Shown: piece after piece, positions 1-7,934 of the stretch
Layout: every line of letters begins with the position of its first letter
Numbering within the stretch: position 1 is the first letter of the stretch
Assembly: GCF_900142985.1 (NCBI RefSeq)
Contig: NZ_LT670849.1
Location: forward strand, 5,286,501-5,350,500
Source: Bradyrhizobium erythrophlei
GTDB lineage: Bacteria > Pseudomonadota > Alphaproteobacteria > Rhizobiales > Xanthobacteraceae
Direction of reading: 5' to 3'
Length of the DNA stretch: 64,000 bases
Notes under the pieces: model-generated
Seen by the model: only the letters and a program-made list of their open reading frames with translations
What the model was told of the DNA's origin: nothing
Database searches by the model: none
Made by a program: the position numbers and the translations under genes

Positions 1-132
1 AAACAGGTGGCCGCCCAGCGGGTCGCGATGCAGGATCTCCTGCACCTGCAAGGCCAGCGACGGAAAGCCCTTCCGCATGTCGGTATAGCCGGTTGCGAGC
101 CACACCCGCACGCCGGCCGGCAACGGGATCAT
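1..132 (-). CDS. tnpB: IS66 family accessory protein TnpB (partial, N-terminal 44 residues)
   Basis: Second gene of the IS66 set. The first residues, MIPLPAGVRVWLATGYTDMR, followed by a KGFPSLALQVQ-type stretch, are characteristic of the IS66 Orf2 (TnpB) N-terminus. The ATG at 130-132 overlaps the tnpA stop by four bases (ATGA), the usual translational coupling in IS66 elements. The gene runs off the left edge of the window, so about two thirds of the protein is missing here. TnpB is needed for IS66 transposition together with TnpA and the TnpC transposase, but its biochemical role is not well defined. Confidence 0.85.
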   Translation of the reverse strand, partial: MIPLPAGVRVWLATGYTDMRKGFPSLALQVQEILHRDPLGGHLF

Positions 133-530
133 CGTGACTGCCCATCAGTCAGCGCCGCCACGACTGCGCTCAGCGTCGCGGCGTCAACCGCGCCCGTGAT
201 CCGCATCCGAGCCCCGGCCGCGAACTCGATCTCGATCGCACCGCTGGTCCCGGAGGGCGCCGCCGACGGTTGCCGCTCTGGCGCAATGGAGACCGCCGCA
301 AAACGGACTTCGTCAGCTTGCCGCTGCATCGGCCCGGGCTCGCAAACGAGGACGCCCGTGCGGGCCTGCCGCCGCCAGGCCGTGACCAGATTGCGGTGAA
401 CATCATGTCGTCGAGCAACCTCGACAACACTGGCCCCGGGCGCCAGACTCTCCTCCACGATCCGAAGCTTCTCGGCAGTGGTCCACCGCCGTCGTCGCTC
501 TGGACCGGACAGAATCGTAACCGTTGTCAC
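129..530 (-). CDS. tnpA: IS66 family protein TnpA (helix-turn-helix, IS3/IS911 OrfA-like)
   Basis: 133-residue protein. Residues about 14-55 form the transposase-8-like helix-turn-helix, with the recognisable stretches WTTAEKLRIVEESLAPGASV and RRHDVHRNLVTAWRRQ; the C-terminal half is the Ala/Pro-rich linker and short conserved tail seen in IS66 Orf1. It starts at a GTG (528-530) just inside the element end and couples to tnpB through an ATGA overlap. The role is DNA binding during IS66 transposition. It appears intact, so the element may be functional if tnpB and tnpC are intact beyond the window. Confidence 0.85.
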   Translation of the reverse strand: MTTVTILSGPERRRRWTTAEKLRIVEESLAPGASVVEVARRHDVHRNLVTAWRRQARTGVLVCEPGPMQRQADEVRFAAVSIAPERQPSAAPSGTSGAIEIEFAAGARMRITGAVDAATLSAVVAALTDGQSR

Positions 531-766
531 GTTTGCTCATTTGCTTGCAAATTAATGAGCAAATCATCTCACGATCGAGCCCAATCCGGGAAGGCGGCCC
601 TCAGCGGAGGCTTACCGTGGATCAATTCATGGATGCGCTTGCGCTCGGAGGCCTCGTCCTCAAGGCGGGGCCTTTCGTTCCGCCCGTCCCCGACGGGTTA
701 GCCCATCGGTCTAGCGGGCCCAGCGCGCCCGTCAGGGTGGCGCGCCGGGCCCTGTCGCACGCCAAA

Positions 767-922
767 CTAACGCTGCAGCGACTGCCTCAACTCGAATCTG
801 ATTTCGGGACCGTCGGTTTTCTCAACACTCCACGAGGCGAGAGCAACCATCATGAAGACCGTGGCGAAGGCCAATGTGGTGATGCTCGCCACGAGGTAGA
901 ACTTCGAAGCTGTGTAATACAT
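767..922 (-). CDS. small single-span membrane protein, hypothetical
   Basis: 51 residues starting MYYTASKFYLVASITTLAFA, with one hydrophobic segment (about residues 8-30) and a charged C-terminal tail. The reading frame extends upstream, but the residues before this Met are low in hydrophobicity and look non-coding, so the ATG at 920-922 was chosen. No family was recognised. It stands alone between the IS66 end and a terminator-like hairpin. The hydrophobic core plus amphipathic tail is the main reason to believe it is real; it could still be a chance open frame. Confidence 0.45.
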   Translation of the reverse strand: MYYTASKFYLVASITTLAFATVFMMVALASWSVEKTDGPEIRFELRQSLQR

Positions 923-1135
923 GGACCACTCACGCTGAAAACCTACCCAGGACCAGCACGAATCGACGTCACTGAGTCGCGCGGCGAGTTCGTGGCAAGC
1001 GAGTGGCATTTTCTCGGACCGCTTGTGATGGAACGGCAGCATGAAGTGTTGCCGGGATACCTCCGGCGCGGTTGAGAATCAGAGCACACTCGCGGCATCC
1101 GATCCCCTTCGGATAGGCGCGACCAACCACGTAGG

Positions 1136-1165
1136 CCCCGCTCGCTTGCCGCGAGCGGGGCTTTT
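1136..1165 (+). terminator. terminator-like hairpin
   Basis: CCCCGCTCG (1136-1144) pairs perfectly with CGAGCGGGG (1152-1160) across a 7-base loop and is followed by CTTTTCGTT, a classic rho-independent layout on the plus strand. No convincing plus-strand gene ends just before it, so it may terminate a small RNA or be a relic in this decayed region. The roughly 350 bases between 923 and 1277 hold nothing else I can support. Confidence 0.55.
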
Positions 1166-1277
1166 CGTTGGGTACTATCCGATAGCACCCCTATCCGTTA
1201 CGAGGCTGGAGTCCGATTTCTTACGGGGGTTCCACGGCGTTCCGTATCGGCTATCTCAGGTGCTTCCTCCGCTGGAT

Positions 1278-1466
1278 GTGATCGTGACCTATCCTATCAA
1301 CAGCATCGACACCTCGTCGCTCTCGGAGCCGGACAGGGTCGAGATCGAGAAGCTGCGGGGGGCCTACGACCGCGCTGGCCCGAAGGCCGTCGCTGAAGGG
1401 ATGTCGCGCTTGGCCAAAAGCCACCCAGAGCTTTTCAGCTGGCTCATCAGAAATCTAAGGGATTGA
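1278..1466 (+). CDS. small hypothetical protein
   Basis: About 62 residues from a GTG at 1278 (another GTG lies at 1284). The protein is Lys/Glu-rich, with a helical middle (EPDRVEIEKLRGAYDRAG) and a C-terminal end KSHPELFSWLIRNLRD that looks like a genuine soluble helical protein. The frame stays open far upstream, but the upstream residues pass through the terminator-like hairpin at 1136-1165 and look non-coding. No family was recognised and the ribosome binding site is weak, so both start and reality are uncertain. Confidence 0.4.
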   Translation: MIVTYPINSIDTSSLSEPDRVEIEKLRGAYDRAGPKAVAEGMSRLAKSHPELFSWLIRNLRD

Positions 1467-1584
1467 GAGTGGAGCGATCAGCGTCCCCGCCTCTCGCTGC
1501 GCGGCTTGCCACCACTCACATAACCGTCACATCGCCGACATCGGTCTGAAGCTGAGATGTCGCAGCGGTCGGGGTAGGCTAATC

Positions 1585-1659
1585 GAGCTGCCGGAGCCGG
1601 ATGTACGCGTACCGGCAGCTCGCGCGGCCCTCACCAGTGCTCCCCGTTCCGGTGAGGGC
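1585..1659. repeat. two consecutive perfect hairpins in an intergenic stretch
   Basis: First hairpin: GAGCTGCCGG (1585-1594) with CCGGCAGCTC (1612-1621). Second hairpin: GCCCTCACC (1627-1635) with GGTGAGGGC (1651-1659). There is no T-run after either one, so they are not simple terminators. They could be a structured RNA or a repeat element. The 1467-1747 stretch shows no gene. Confidence 0.5.
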
Positions 1660-1750
1660 GTGCCCTGTGTTCGGCGGACACGTGTGACCGGATCGTCATT
1701 GTTCAGTAGCTATCATTTCGAAGTCGAACTGATTTGCTGGGGACTCCATG

Positions 1751-1966
1751 ATGCTGCGCGTTATCGAAGGCGACGCAGCCGAGCTTACCGCCAAATTGAA
1801 CAAGGCCCGGGAGGTCGGTGACCTTGCCGAGAGATGTGACGGTGCGCTTCGGAGCTGGCGGCACTCGACCGCCGGCGCCGTGCGATGGAACGCGATCGTC
1901 AGCGCTAGGATGAACAGACCTCCGTTTGACGTTTGCACCATAAAGGCGAGATCGGTATTCTGGCTT
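1751..1966 (+). other. coding-like stretch of uncertain status
   Basis: From the ATG at 1751 the frame reads MLRVIEGDAAELTAKLNKAR, then a helical, charge-balanced segment up to about residue 60 (ending near SARMNRPPF). It looks protein-like, but there is no stop before the overlapping small gene at 1968; the frame runs on into that gene's C-terminal part. It may be a small gene that lost its stop, or a chance open frame. A GGGGAC just upstream could serve as a weak ribosome binding site. Confidence 0.25.
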
Positions 1967-1967
1967 A

Positions 1968-2155
1968 ATGCCGGATATCTTGATCCGATGCCCCGAAACA
2001 GGGGTCGCCATACCGACCGAGTTGGACACGGAAACCGTGATCCTCGAGACGCTGCCCCCCAGGAAGTGCTCCCACTCGAATGTCCAGCTTGCGGGCGAAC
2101 CCACTATTGGAAATGGTCTGACGCGTGGGTGAAAGACAGTGACAAGTCGAACTGA
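1968..2155 (+). pseudogene. small cysteine-motif (zinc-ribbon-like) protein, -1 frameshift
   Basis: Begins MPDILIRCPETGVAIPTELD in one frame. The expected C-terminal half, LPLECPACGRTHYWKW followed by SDAWVKD, is in the frame one base back. The switch falls at a run of six C (2055-2060). Joined, the product would be about 60 residues with one early Cys and a CPACG knuckle, matching a small hypothetical family common in Bradyrhizobium (from memory: MPDxLIRCP.TG start, CPxCG.xHxW end). As written, translation from 1968 runs into an early stop after the C-run. A sequencing error in the homopolymer is a real alternative to decay. Confidence 0.6.
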
Positions 2156-2165
2156 CTCGATCAGC

Positions 2166-2267
2166 TTAGCTGATCACGCTGGCCCAAGTGCCAGCGCCGG
2201 CCATCAATAAGACGGCGCCGGCAAAGATGATCGCTTGGATCGTCGATAATGTCGCAGGACTGCGCAT
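2166..2267 (-). CDS. tiny hydrophobic peptide (33 residues), hypothetical
   Basis: Reads MRSPATLSTIQAIIFAGAVL then LMAGAGTWASVIS and a TAA stop: one membrane span of about 20 residues with small residues at the end. It lies between two frameshifted small genes on the other strand. The composition is typical of real small membrane peptides rather than of a random GC-rich frame, but no family was recognised and no strong ribosome binding site is visible. Confidence 0.35.
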   Translation of the reverse strand: MRSPATLSTIQAIIFAGAVLLMAGAGTWASVIS

Positions 2268-2396
2268 GGCTTAACCTGTGGAAAAAGCCTACCCATTGGC
2301 GAAAATAAACATGATTCGTGAATGCTTTGCGACGTCAATCCACCCCGATGCAGACTGTGGATAACGTGTGCTTACCGCCTATGCTATAAATTGTTC

Positions 2397-2596
2397 ATGG
2401 CGGAAACCGCGTTCAAATACCCGACCTGCGAGACCTCGTACCGGCTTGTGCGGGTTGAGGCGCCCCCGACGCATAACGCCCAGCTTCTCTGCCTAAGCTG
2501 CGGCGGGCCTCTCGCGACGGCAAGTATGCCTTGAAATACTTCTGGGTCCGGGATGGGGCGACACTGGCGCAGTGGCGTAAGCCGAAATTGGTTTAA
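2397..2596 (+). pseudogene. small zinc-ribbon-like protein, -1 frameshift
   Basis: Starts MAETAFKYPTCETSYRLVRV and continues to LLCLSCGGPLA in frame from 2397, then stops early. The rest of the protein, GKYALKYFWVRDGATLAQWR then KPKLV and a stop at 2594-2596, is in the frame one base back, so a -1 shift lies around 2500-2518. The joined protein of about 65 residues resembles a small family I recall from Bradyrhizobium with two CxxC knuckles; here the first is YPTC, so its first Cys appears to have become Tyr as well. This supports genuine decay more than a sequencing error. Confidence 0.6.
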
Positions 2597-2651
2597 TCCT
2601 CCGCCATTCGCTGCGAGCGGGGTTCTGTCATGGCGCTGACCTCCGACCATA

Positions 2652-2891
2652 TTAGGCCGCTTTCGCCGGGGCGCTCGCCTCGAGCATCGCTATGGTAGCC
2701 ACCAAATTGTCACGGCGCGCTCGAAGATTTCGAGCCAACGTGGAATAAGCGGGGTTTTTCAAATCACGCACACCCGTCCGTGCTTCTTCCAGCTCGATGT
2801 CGGCCGTGAGCAAGTGTGTCGACCGAGTTAGATGGTGAAGGAACCGGTTCATTGCGGCACGTGGCGTCTCAGAACGGTACTGTTCGCTCAT
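2652..2891 (-). CDS. small conserved hypothetical protein
   Basis: 79 residues starting MSEQYRSETPRAAMNRFLHH. It is mostly helical and rich in Arg/Glu/Leu, with a central stretch (HLLTADIELEEARTGVRDLK) and a C-terminal ARRDNLVATIAMLEAS helix. An upstream Met would add 16 residues of unlike composition, so the inner ATG (2889-2891) was taken. No function is recognised. It stands alone, and the approximately 275 bases between it and the ligase gene at 3167 show nothing else. Confidence 0.6.
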   Translation of the reverse strand: MSEQYRSETPRAAMNRFLHHLTRSTHLLTADIELEEARTGVRDLKNPAYSTLARNLRARRDNLVATIAMLEASAPAKAA

Positions 2892-3166
2892 ATGTCGGGC
2901 TCGCGCTGGTTTGATTCCGGACGGAAAAACCTGTCCCACGACCAGCTAAGCAATCACCATGCCGGATCTTAGTTGGTCCCACTGGCGCGATCGAACCATG
3001 ACGGTGAGTACGCTGCCCCGCTAAGAGCCTTAGGTCGTACCGAATTCAGCGCCTTTTTTGGAGTATGAAATTAGCCCGGCCGGGCATTCGGGCGAACTTT
3101 GCCTACCGGCATTCCAGGGAAAACAGTGATTGGCGGCCCCTCGGAAGCCAAACTTCATCGCAATTC

Positions 3167-4411
3167 TTAAGATGAGCTTCGCTCGTCGGCGATCACCTTG
3201 CCGTCGTTGGGCAGGCTTCCGGGCAGGGTCAGTTCGACGCTGCCGCCAAGGTTCGTTACCGCGCGCAGCGTTGAGGTGACCGCCTCGCGTAGCGCTTCGG
3301 TGGGCGCGGCGCATTCGCACCTCAGCGTCATCACGTCCTGTTCGTTGTCACGCCGCACCACGAGCCGCAGCCGTCCGAGTTCAGGGTGACGTTTGGTGAT
3401 CTCGGCAATCTGTTCGGGGCGAACGAACATGCCTTTTACCTTGGTCGTTTGGTCGGCGCGGCCCATCCATCCCTTGATGCGCAAATTGGTGCGTCCGCAC
3501 GCGCTTGTGCCCGGCAGCGCCGCGGTGAGGTCGCCGATCGCAAGCCTGATCCAGGGATGGTCGGGATCGAGCGTGGTGACGACGATCTCGCCGACATCAC
3601 CCTCCGCGACGGGTTTGCCGGTTCCCGGCCGGACGATTTCGAGAATGATATCCTCGTTCACCACCATGCCGTCGCGCGCGGTGGTATCGAAGGCGATCAG
3701 GCCGAGATCGGCGGTGCCGAAGGCCTGATAGGCTTCGATGCCGTGCGATTTGATCTCCTTTTGCAGCGACGGCGGAAACGCCGCGCCGGAGACGATCGCG
3801 CGCTTGATCGAGGACACGTCGCGGTCGGCGGCGATGGCCGCATCGATCAGGATCTTCAAAAAATCCGGCGTTCCGCAATAGCCGACCGGGCTATACGCCT
3901 CGATCAGTTCGAACTGCGCCTCGGTATTGCCGGGGCCGGCGGGAATGACCGCGCAGCCGAGTGCGCGCGCCGACATATCGAACATGAATCCGCCCGGCGT
4001 TAGATGATAGCTGAACGTATTCAGCACCACATCGCCCGGCCGAAAGCCGGCGGCATGCAGCGCACGCGCCCCGCGCCAAGGATCGTCGCGGGTGGCTTCG
4101 GGCTCGAAGATCGGTCCCGGCGAGGTGAACAGCCGGGCGAAGGCGCCGGGCGGCTTGTTGACGAAGCCGCCAAAAGGCGGTGCGGCCTTGTGGAGCGCGG
4201 GCAGGTCGGATTTGCGCAACACCGGCAGCGTGGCGAGCGCCGCGCGGCTCGTGATGTGTGCGGGATTGACGCCGCGCAGCCGCTCGGCATAGCCGGGTGC
4301 TTGCATCGCCTTGCGCAGGATTTCAGGCAGGCGCGAGAACAGCTCGGCCTCGCGCGCCGCGGGCGCGCGGGTTTCGATCGCGTCGTAATGCTCGGTCGTG
4401 CTCACAGCCAT
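3167..4411 (-). CDS. phenylacetate-CoA ligase-like (PaaK family) adenylate-forming enzyme
   Basis: 414 residues, the usual PaaK length. The N-terminal helical part, an AMP-binding core and a C-terminal lid are visible; the acceptor-like motif appears as AYQAFGTADLGLIAF (about 225-240), the ribose-binding region as WIRLAIGDLT, and the lid start as KVKGMFVRPEQI. The phosphate-binding loop, normally SSGTTGxP-like, reads LFTSPGPIFEP (about 94-104), so this loop is degenerate. It is the last gene of a Liv-type operon and overlaps livF by 10 bases. The context suggests CoA activation of an imported aromatic or other carboxylic acid. The substrate is unknown, and the altered loop leaves activity uncertain. 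Confidence 0.75.
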   Translation of the reverse strand: MAVSTTEHYDAIETRAPAAREAELFSRLPEILRKAMQAPGYAERLRGVNPAHITSRAALATLPVLRKSDLPALHKAAPPFGGFVNKPPGAFARLFTSPGPIFEPEATRDDPWRGARALHAAGFRPGDVVLNTFSYHLTPGGFMFDMSARALGCAVIPAGPGNTEAQFELIEAYSPVGYCGTPDFLKILIDAAIAADRDVSSIKRAIVSGAAFPPSLQKEIKSHGIEAYQAFGTADLGLIAFDTTARDGMVVNEDIILEIVRPGTGKPVAEGDVGEIVVTTLDPDHPWIRLAIGDLTAALPGTSACGRTNLRIKGWMGRADQTTKVKGMFVRPEQIAEITKRHPELGRLRLVVRRDNEQDVMTLRCECAAPTEALREAVTSTLRAVTNLGGSVELTLPGSLPNDGKVIADERSSS

Positions 4412-5244
4412 CGCTTCCGTCGTTTGAAGCTCTTCAAATTCTTGAAACTCTTGCGCTGATCGCCGGCGCCGCCGAGATAGAATTCCTTCACATCCTCGTT
4501 GTCGCGCAATTCGTCCGCGGTGCCGTCGAGCACCACCTTGCCTTGTTCCATGATATAACCATGGCTGGCCACGGAAAGCGCGGCGCGCGCGTTCTGCTCG
4601 ACCAGCAGGATCGTGACGCCCAGATCGCGGTTGATGGCCTGGATGATGGCGAATACTTCCTTCACCAGAAGCGGCGACAGGCCCATCGACGGCTCATCCA
4701 TCAGGATCATCTTGGGACGGGCCATCAGCGCGCGACCGATCGCAAGCATCTGCTGCTCGCCGCCGGAGAGATAGCCGGCAAGCCCGGTGCGCTCCTTCAG
4801 CCGCGGGAAATAGTTGAAGACCATGTCGATGTCGGCGGCGATTCCGCCATCGCTGCGCGTAAAGGCGCCGAGCCGCAGGTTTTCCAGCGAGGTCATGTCG
4901 GCGACGATGCGGCGGCCCTCCATCACCTGAAAGATGCCGCGGCGGACGATCTTTTCGGGATCGATGCCGTCGATGCGCTCGCCGTCAAACAGGATCTCGC
5001 CGCGCGTCACCTCGCCGTCCTCGGTCTTCAACAGGCCCGAGATCGCCTTCAGCGTCGTCGACTTGCCGGCGCCGTTGGCCCCTAGCAGCGCCACGATCGA
5101 TCCCTTCGGCACGTCGAGGCTCAAGCCGCGCAGCACCAGGATCACGTCGTCATACACCACCTCGATGTTGCGCACGGCGAGGATGGGGGCGGTGGCGGCG
5201 GTCGAAGTTTGATCGATCTGCGTTTCTATCGTCTGCAAGAGCAA
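4402..5244 (-). CDS. livF: branched-chain-amino-acid-type ABC transporter ATP-binding protein (LivF-like)
   Basis: Cytoplasmic ATPase of about 280 residues. Walker A is GANGAGKST, the signature LSGGEQQM, Walker B MILMDEP, and the H-loop region LLVEQNARAAL. It powers import with the LivG-type ATPase at 10753. The start used is a TTG at 5242-5244; the conserved part begins around AVRNIEVVYDD (residue 23), so the true start may be slightly different. The short charged C-terminal extension (KSFKNLKSFKRRKRW) is unusual. It lies between the binding protein and the PaaK-like ligase, which it overlaps. Confidence 0.85.
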   Translation of the reverse strand: MLLQTIETQIDQTSTAATAPILAVRNIEVVYDDVILVLRGLSLDVPKGSIVALLGANGAGKSTTLKAISGLLKTEDGEVTRGEILFDGERIDGIDPEKIVRRGIFQVMEGRRIVADMTSLENLRLGAFTRSDGGIAADIDMVFNYFPRLKERTGLAGYLSGGEQQMLAIGRALMARPKMILMDEPSMGLSPLLVKEVFAIIQAINRDLGVTILLVEQNARAALSVASHGYIMEQGKVVLDGTADELRDNEDVKEFYLGGAGDQRKSFKNLKSFKRRKRWL

Positions 5245-5264
5245 GTCCTTCGCGGTCTCTTGAT

Positions 5265-5398
5265 CCCTCCCCCTTGTGGGGAGGGTAGCGTGTCGATAGC
5301 GAAGCTAGCGACATGTCGGGTGGGGGACATCGGTTGTATCGTGGACCCAGACCCCGGCCTGCGCTTCGCTTGGCCGACCCTCCCAGCAAGGGGAGGGA
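5265..5398. repeat. dispersed palindromic intergenic repeat
   Basis: Begins with a hairpin CCCTCCCC (5265-5272) / GGGGAGGG (5278-5285) and closes with a related AGGGGAGGG block near 5389-5398. Its content (a CGGGTGGGG-like middle, CCCCGGCCTGCGC) resembles a frequent Bradyrhizobium intergenic repeat. It sits inside the operon between the binding-protein gene and livF and could stabilise or attenuate the transcript there. Confidence 0.6.
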
Positions 5399-5415
5399 CG
5401 GCACCTGCGATTAGA

Positions 5416-6699
5416 TCACCATCCGAACCAGTCAGCCTTGCGCGGCAGCTCGACGGTCTTGACCTTCTCGAGCTTGATCGTGCCCTTGGCCATCACGTCG
5501 TTGATGTCGCCGTCGGTCGCGCCGGAAATTTTTGCGCGATAGAGGTCGACCTTGGTGGTCGGGCGATGATCCTTCTCGGTCCAGGTCGAGGGATTGCAGA
5601 CCCCATCCATGCCGGCCGGCACCCAGTCGGCCTTCTGGTAGAAGCCCTTGGCGACGTTTTCGCCGGTCGCACCGCCGTTCTTCGCGGCCCACTCGATCGC
5701 TTCCTTCATGTACAGCGCCGAGCACACGGCTGCGATGTAATGCACCGGGCGATAGACCTTGCCGGTGGGGTCGCTCATCTTGGAAATTTCCATCACGGTC
5801 TTCATGCCGGCCGCGTTGCCGCCCCAGCCGACCGCTGTGCGGAGCGGGAAGATCACGCCGTCCGCTGCATCGCCTGCGGTTTTCGCGGCGTTTTCGTCCA
5901 TGCCCCAGACATTGGAGAGAAATTGCACGTCGACGCCCGTGGTCTTGCACGCCTTCATGACCGAAATATTGGAGGCGGCCGTGTTGCCAAGATAAGCATA
6001 GTTGGCGCCCGCGCTCTTCAGGCTCAGGCACTGCGCGCTGTAATCGCCGGGCGAGAGCGCAAACACCAGCGGCGGCATGACCTCGAAGCCGAGCTCGGTC
6101 GCGAGCGCTTCGCCGGCCGCCTTCGGCGCGTTCGGATAGGGATGGTTGGCGCCCATGTGGACGAACTTCGGCTTGCCCGGCTTGCCCTTGGCCTTCCAGT
6201 CTTCCGCCGCCCAGGTCAGTTCGGCGCGCAGCGCGTCCGAATAGCTCGGGCCATAGAAGAAATTATAGGGCGCAGCCTTGGCCTTGCCGCTGACGCCCTC
6301 TGGATCGGTCAGCGCCGCGGCGTAGGAGCCCGACAAGTCCGGAATCTTGTCCTGCGCCACGAAGCCGGTCAGCGCTTCGGTGTCGGCGGTGCCCCAACCC
6401 ATGATCGCGGACACCTTGCCGTCCGGTGCCGACCACTTCTTGTAGAGCGCAATCGCGCGCGGAACCTGATAGCCGTAATCGTTGCTGTCGACATTGAGCT
6501 GTTTGCCGCCAACGCCGCCGTTCTTGTTGACCCAGGCGAAGGTGTCCTTGACGGCCTGGCCGTAGGGCGTACCGACATCGGCCGTGCCGCCGGACAGATC
6601 CTCCAGATGGCCGATCGCGATCTGGGCCTGCGCGGTCGATGCCGCGCCGCCGAGCATCACGGCCAGTGAAACGGTGCCGAGCAGTGATTTAAGTGTCAT
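5416..6699 (-). CDS. ABC transporter periplasmic substrate-binding protein (Liv type)
   Basis: 427 residues with a signal peptide (MTLKSLLGTVSLAVMLGGAA, cleavage probably after AQA near residue 25) and a type I periplasmic binding fold: mature start QIAIGHLEDLSGGTADVGTP, then conserved fold segments. A strong ribosome binding site (GGGAGGAAAC) precedes the ATG. It captures the ligand for the LivHM permease encoded upstream. Proteins of this subfamily bind amino acids, amides or aromatic acids. The two CoA ligases in the same operon make a carboxylic acid, perhaps aromatic, the likeliest ligand (inference). Confidence 0.85.
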   Translation of the reverse strand: MTLKSLLGTVSLAVMLGGAASTAQAQIAIGHLEDLSGGTADVGTPYGQAVKDTFAWVNKNGGVGGKQLNVDSNDYGYQVPRAIALYKKWSAPDGKVSAIMGWGTADTEALTGFVAQDKIPDLSGSYAAALTDPEGVSGKAKAAPYNFFYGPSYSDALRAELTWAAEDWKAKGKPGKPKFVHMGANHPYPNAPKAAGEALATELGFEVMPPLVFALSPGDYSAQCLSLKSAGANYAYLGNTAASNISVMKACKTTGVDVQFLSNVWGMDENAAKTAGDAADGVIFPLRTAVGWGGNAAGMKTVMEISKMSDPTGKVYRPVHYIAAVCSALYMKEAIEWAAKNGGATGENVAKGFYQKADWVPAGMDGVCNPSTWTEKDHRPTTKVDLYRAKISGATDGDINDVMAKGTIKLEKVKTVELPRKADWFGW

Positions 6700-6753
6700 G
6701 GTTTCCTCCCGATATTGTTGTTGACGTCCATTGTAGCCCTGTGCGCTCCAACC

Positions 6754-7827
6754 TCAATGCGAGAACGGGTAGAGTTTCCAGTAGGTCTTGATCTGCCGCC
6801 AGCGATGCGCGAGCCCGTCGGGTTCGAACATCAAGAAGCCGATGATGATGAGGCCGACGGTGATTTCGCGCAGGAACGTGATGTTATTGTTGAGCGAGAG
6901 CGCGCGGTCGATGCTGGAGCCTTTGAGTGTCGCGCTGATCCACTCCATCGATTCCGGCAGCAGCACCACAAAGGCCGTACCCATCAGGGTGCCCATGACC
7001 GAACCGGTGCCGCCGATGATGATCATCGCCAGAAACAGGATCGAGCGCTCGATGCCGAAACCTTCCTGCGAGATCACGAGCTGGTAATGCGCATAAAGCG
7101 CGCCGGCGATGCCGGCAAAGAACGCCGCCAGTCCAAACGACAGCGTGCGGTACTTCGTCAGGTTGATGCCCATGATCTCCGCAGAAAGATAGTGATCGCG
7201 GATCGCGACCAGCGCGCGGCCATCGCGCGTGCGCATCAGGTTGGTGACGAGCATGAAGCAGACCACGAGATAGGCCAGCACCACGTAGAAATATTGCCGG
7301 TCGCCGCGGAAGGCGTAGCCGAAAATCGAGAACGGATTGGCGCTCGCCGGCACCGAGCCGCCGGAGAACCATTCGGCGCGCGAGAAGAAATCGAGCAGGA
7401 TGTATTGCGCGGCCAGCGTCGCGATCACGAGGTAAAGGCCTTTCAGCCGCGCCGCCGGCAAGCCGAAGATCAGGCCGACCAGCGCGGTGACGACGCCGGC
7501 GAGCGGAATGGCAAAGAACACCGGAACCGGAAAGTTGTTGGAGATGTAGGCCGAGCTGAACGCGCCGAACAAAAAGAACGCAGCGTGGCCGATCGAAATC
7601 TGGCCGGTGAAGCCGACGAGGATGTTGAGCCCAAGGGCTGCGATCGCAAAGATGCCGATCTGGATCGAGATAGAGAGCCAGTAGTTGGAAAGCAGGTAAG
7701 GCGCGAAGCACGCGGCGATGACGCCGAGAATCGCAAAATTGCGGCTCATCGCCGTCGGGAAGATCGTGGTGTCCGCCGCGTAGGAAGTGCGGAAGTCGCC
7801 GGAGGGAATGAGGGAGGGGCTTGCCAT
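6754..7827 (-). CDS. livM: branched-chain-amino-acid-type ABC transporter permease (LivM-like)
   Basis: 357 residues, about 8-10 hydrophobic segments. The LivM hallmark GLNILVGFTGQISIGHAAFF lies near residues 65-85, and the cytoplasmic loop with the EAA-like region near TRDGRALVAIRDHYLSAEIM (about 210-230). It forms the membrane channel with LivH at 7935. The gene lies between livH and the binding-protein gene, with a 107-base gap to livH that holds a dispersed palindrome. Confidence 0.85.
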   Translation of the reverse strand: MASPSLIPSGDFRTSYAADTTIFPTAMSRNFAILGVIAACFAPYLLSNYWLSISIQIGIFAIAALGLNILVGFTGQISIGHAAFFLFGAFSSAYISNNFPVPVFFAIPLAGVVTALVGLIFGLPAARLKGLYLVIATLAAQYILLDFFSRAEWFSGGSVPASANPFSIFGYAFRGDRQYFYVVLAYLVVCFMLVTNLMRTRDGRALVAIRDHYLSAEIMGINLTKYRTLSFGLAAFFAGIAGALYAHYQLVISQEGFGIERSILFLAMIIIGGTGSVMGTLMGTAFVVLLPESMEWISATLKGSSIDRALSLNNNITFLREITVGLIIIGFLMFEPDGLAHRWRQIKTYWKLYPFSH

Positions 7828-7884
7828 CCGGCTCTACCTTCCAAGATCGTCAATGTTAGCCATCGGCTCGCCCACTTTTATCTG

Positions 7885-7932
7885 GGCATGATCGTTACCG
7901 AAAACCGGTTTCCACTTTTCGGCGATCATGCC
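7885..7932. repeat. short dispersed palindrome (Rhizobiales intergenic repeat)
   Basis: GGCATGATCG (7885-7894) and CGATCATGCC (7923-7932) pair perfectly around AAAACCGGTTTCCACTTTTC. This CCGGTTTCCACTTTTCGG.GATCATGC motif recurs in Bradyrhizobium and related genomes, from memory. It lies between livH and livM of the same operon. Confidence 0.65.
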
Positions 7933-7934
7933 TA

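Larger units (their letters stand above)
1..615 (-). mobile_element. IS66-family insertion sequence, one end (cut by window start)
   Basis: Contains tnpA and the start of tnpB in the usual IS66 order on the minus strand. The element seems to end at 615: read on the minus strand from 615 the sequence begins GTAAGCCTCCGCTGAGGG, which fits the GTAA-type terminal inverted repeat of IS66 elements as I know them. The other end, tnpC and the second inverted repeat lie outside the window, so target duplication and completeness cannot be judged. A 10-bp inverted repeat (TTTGCTCATT at 532-541, AATGAGCAAA at 554-563) lies between the element end and tnpA and may belong to its promoter. Confidence 0.8.

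Noticed and set aside
524..1075. 183-residue frame crossing the IS66 end
   Set aside because: It starts inside the insertion element and passes antisense through the small membrane gene; composition is not protein-like.
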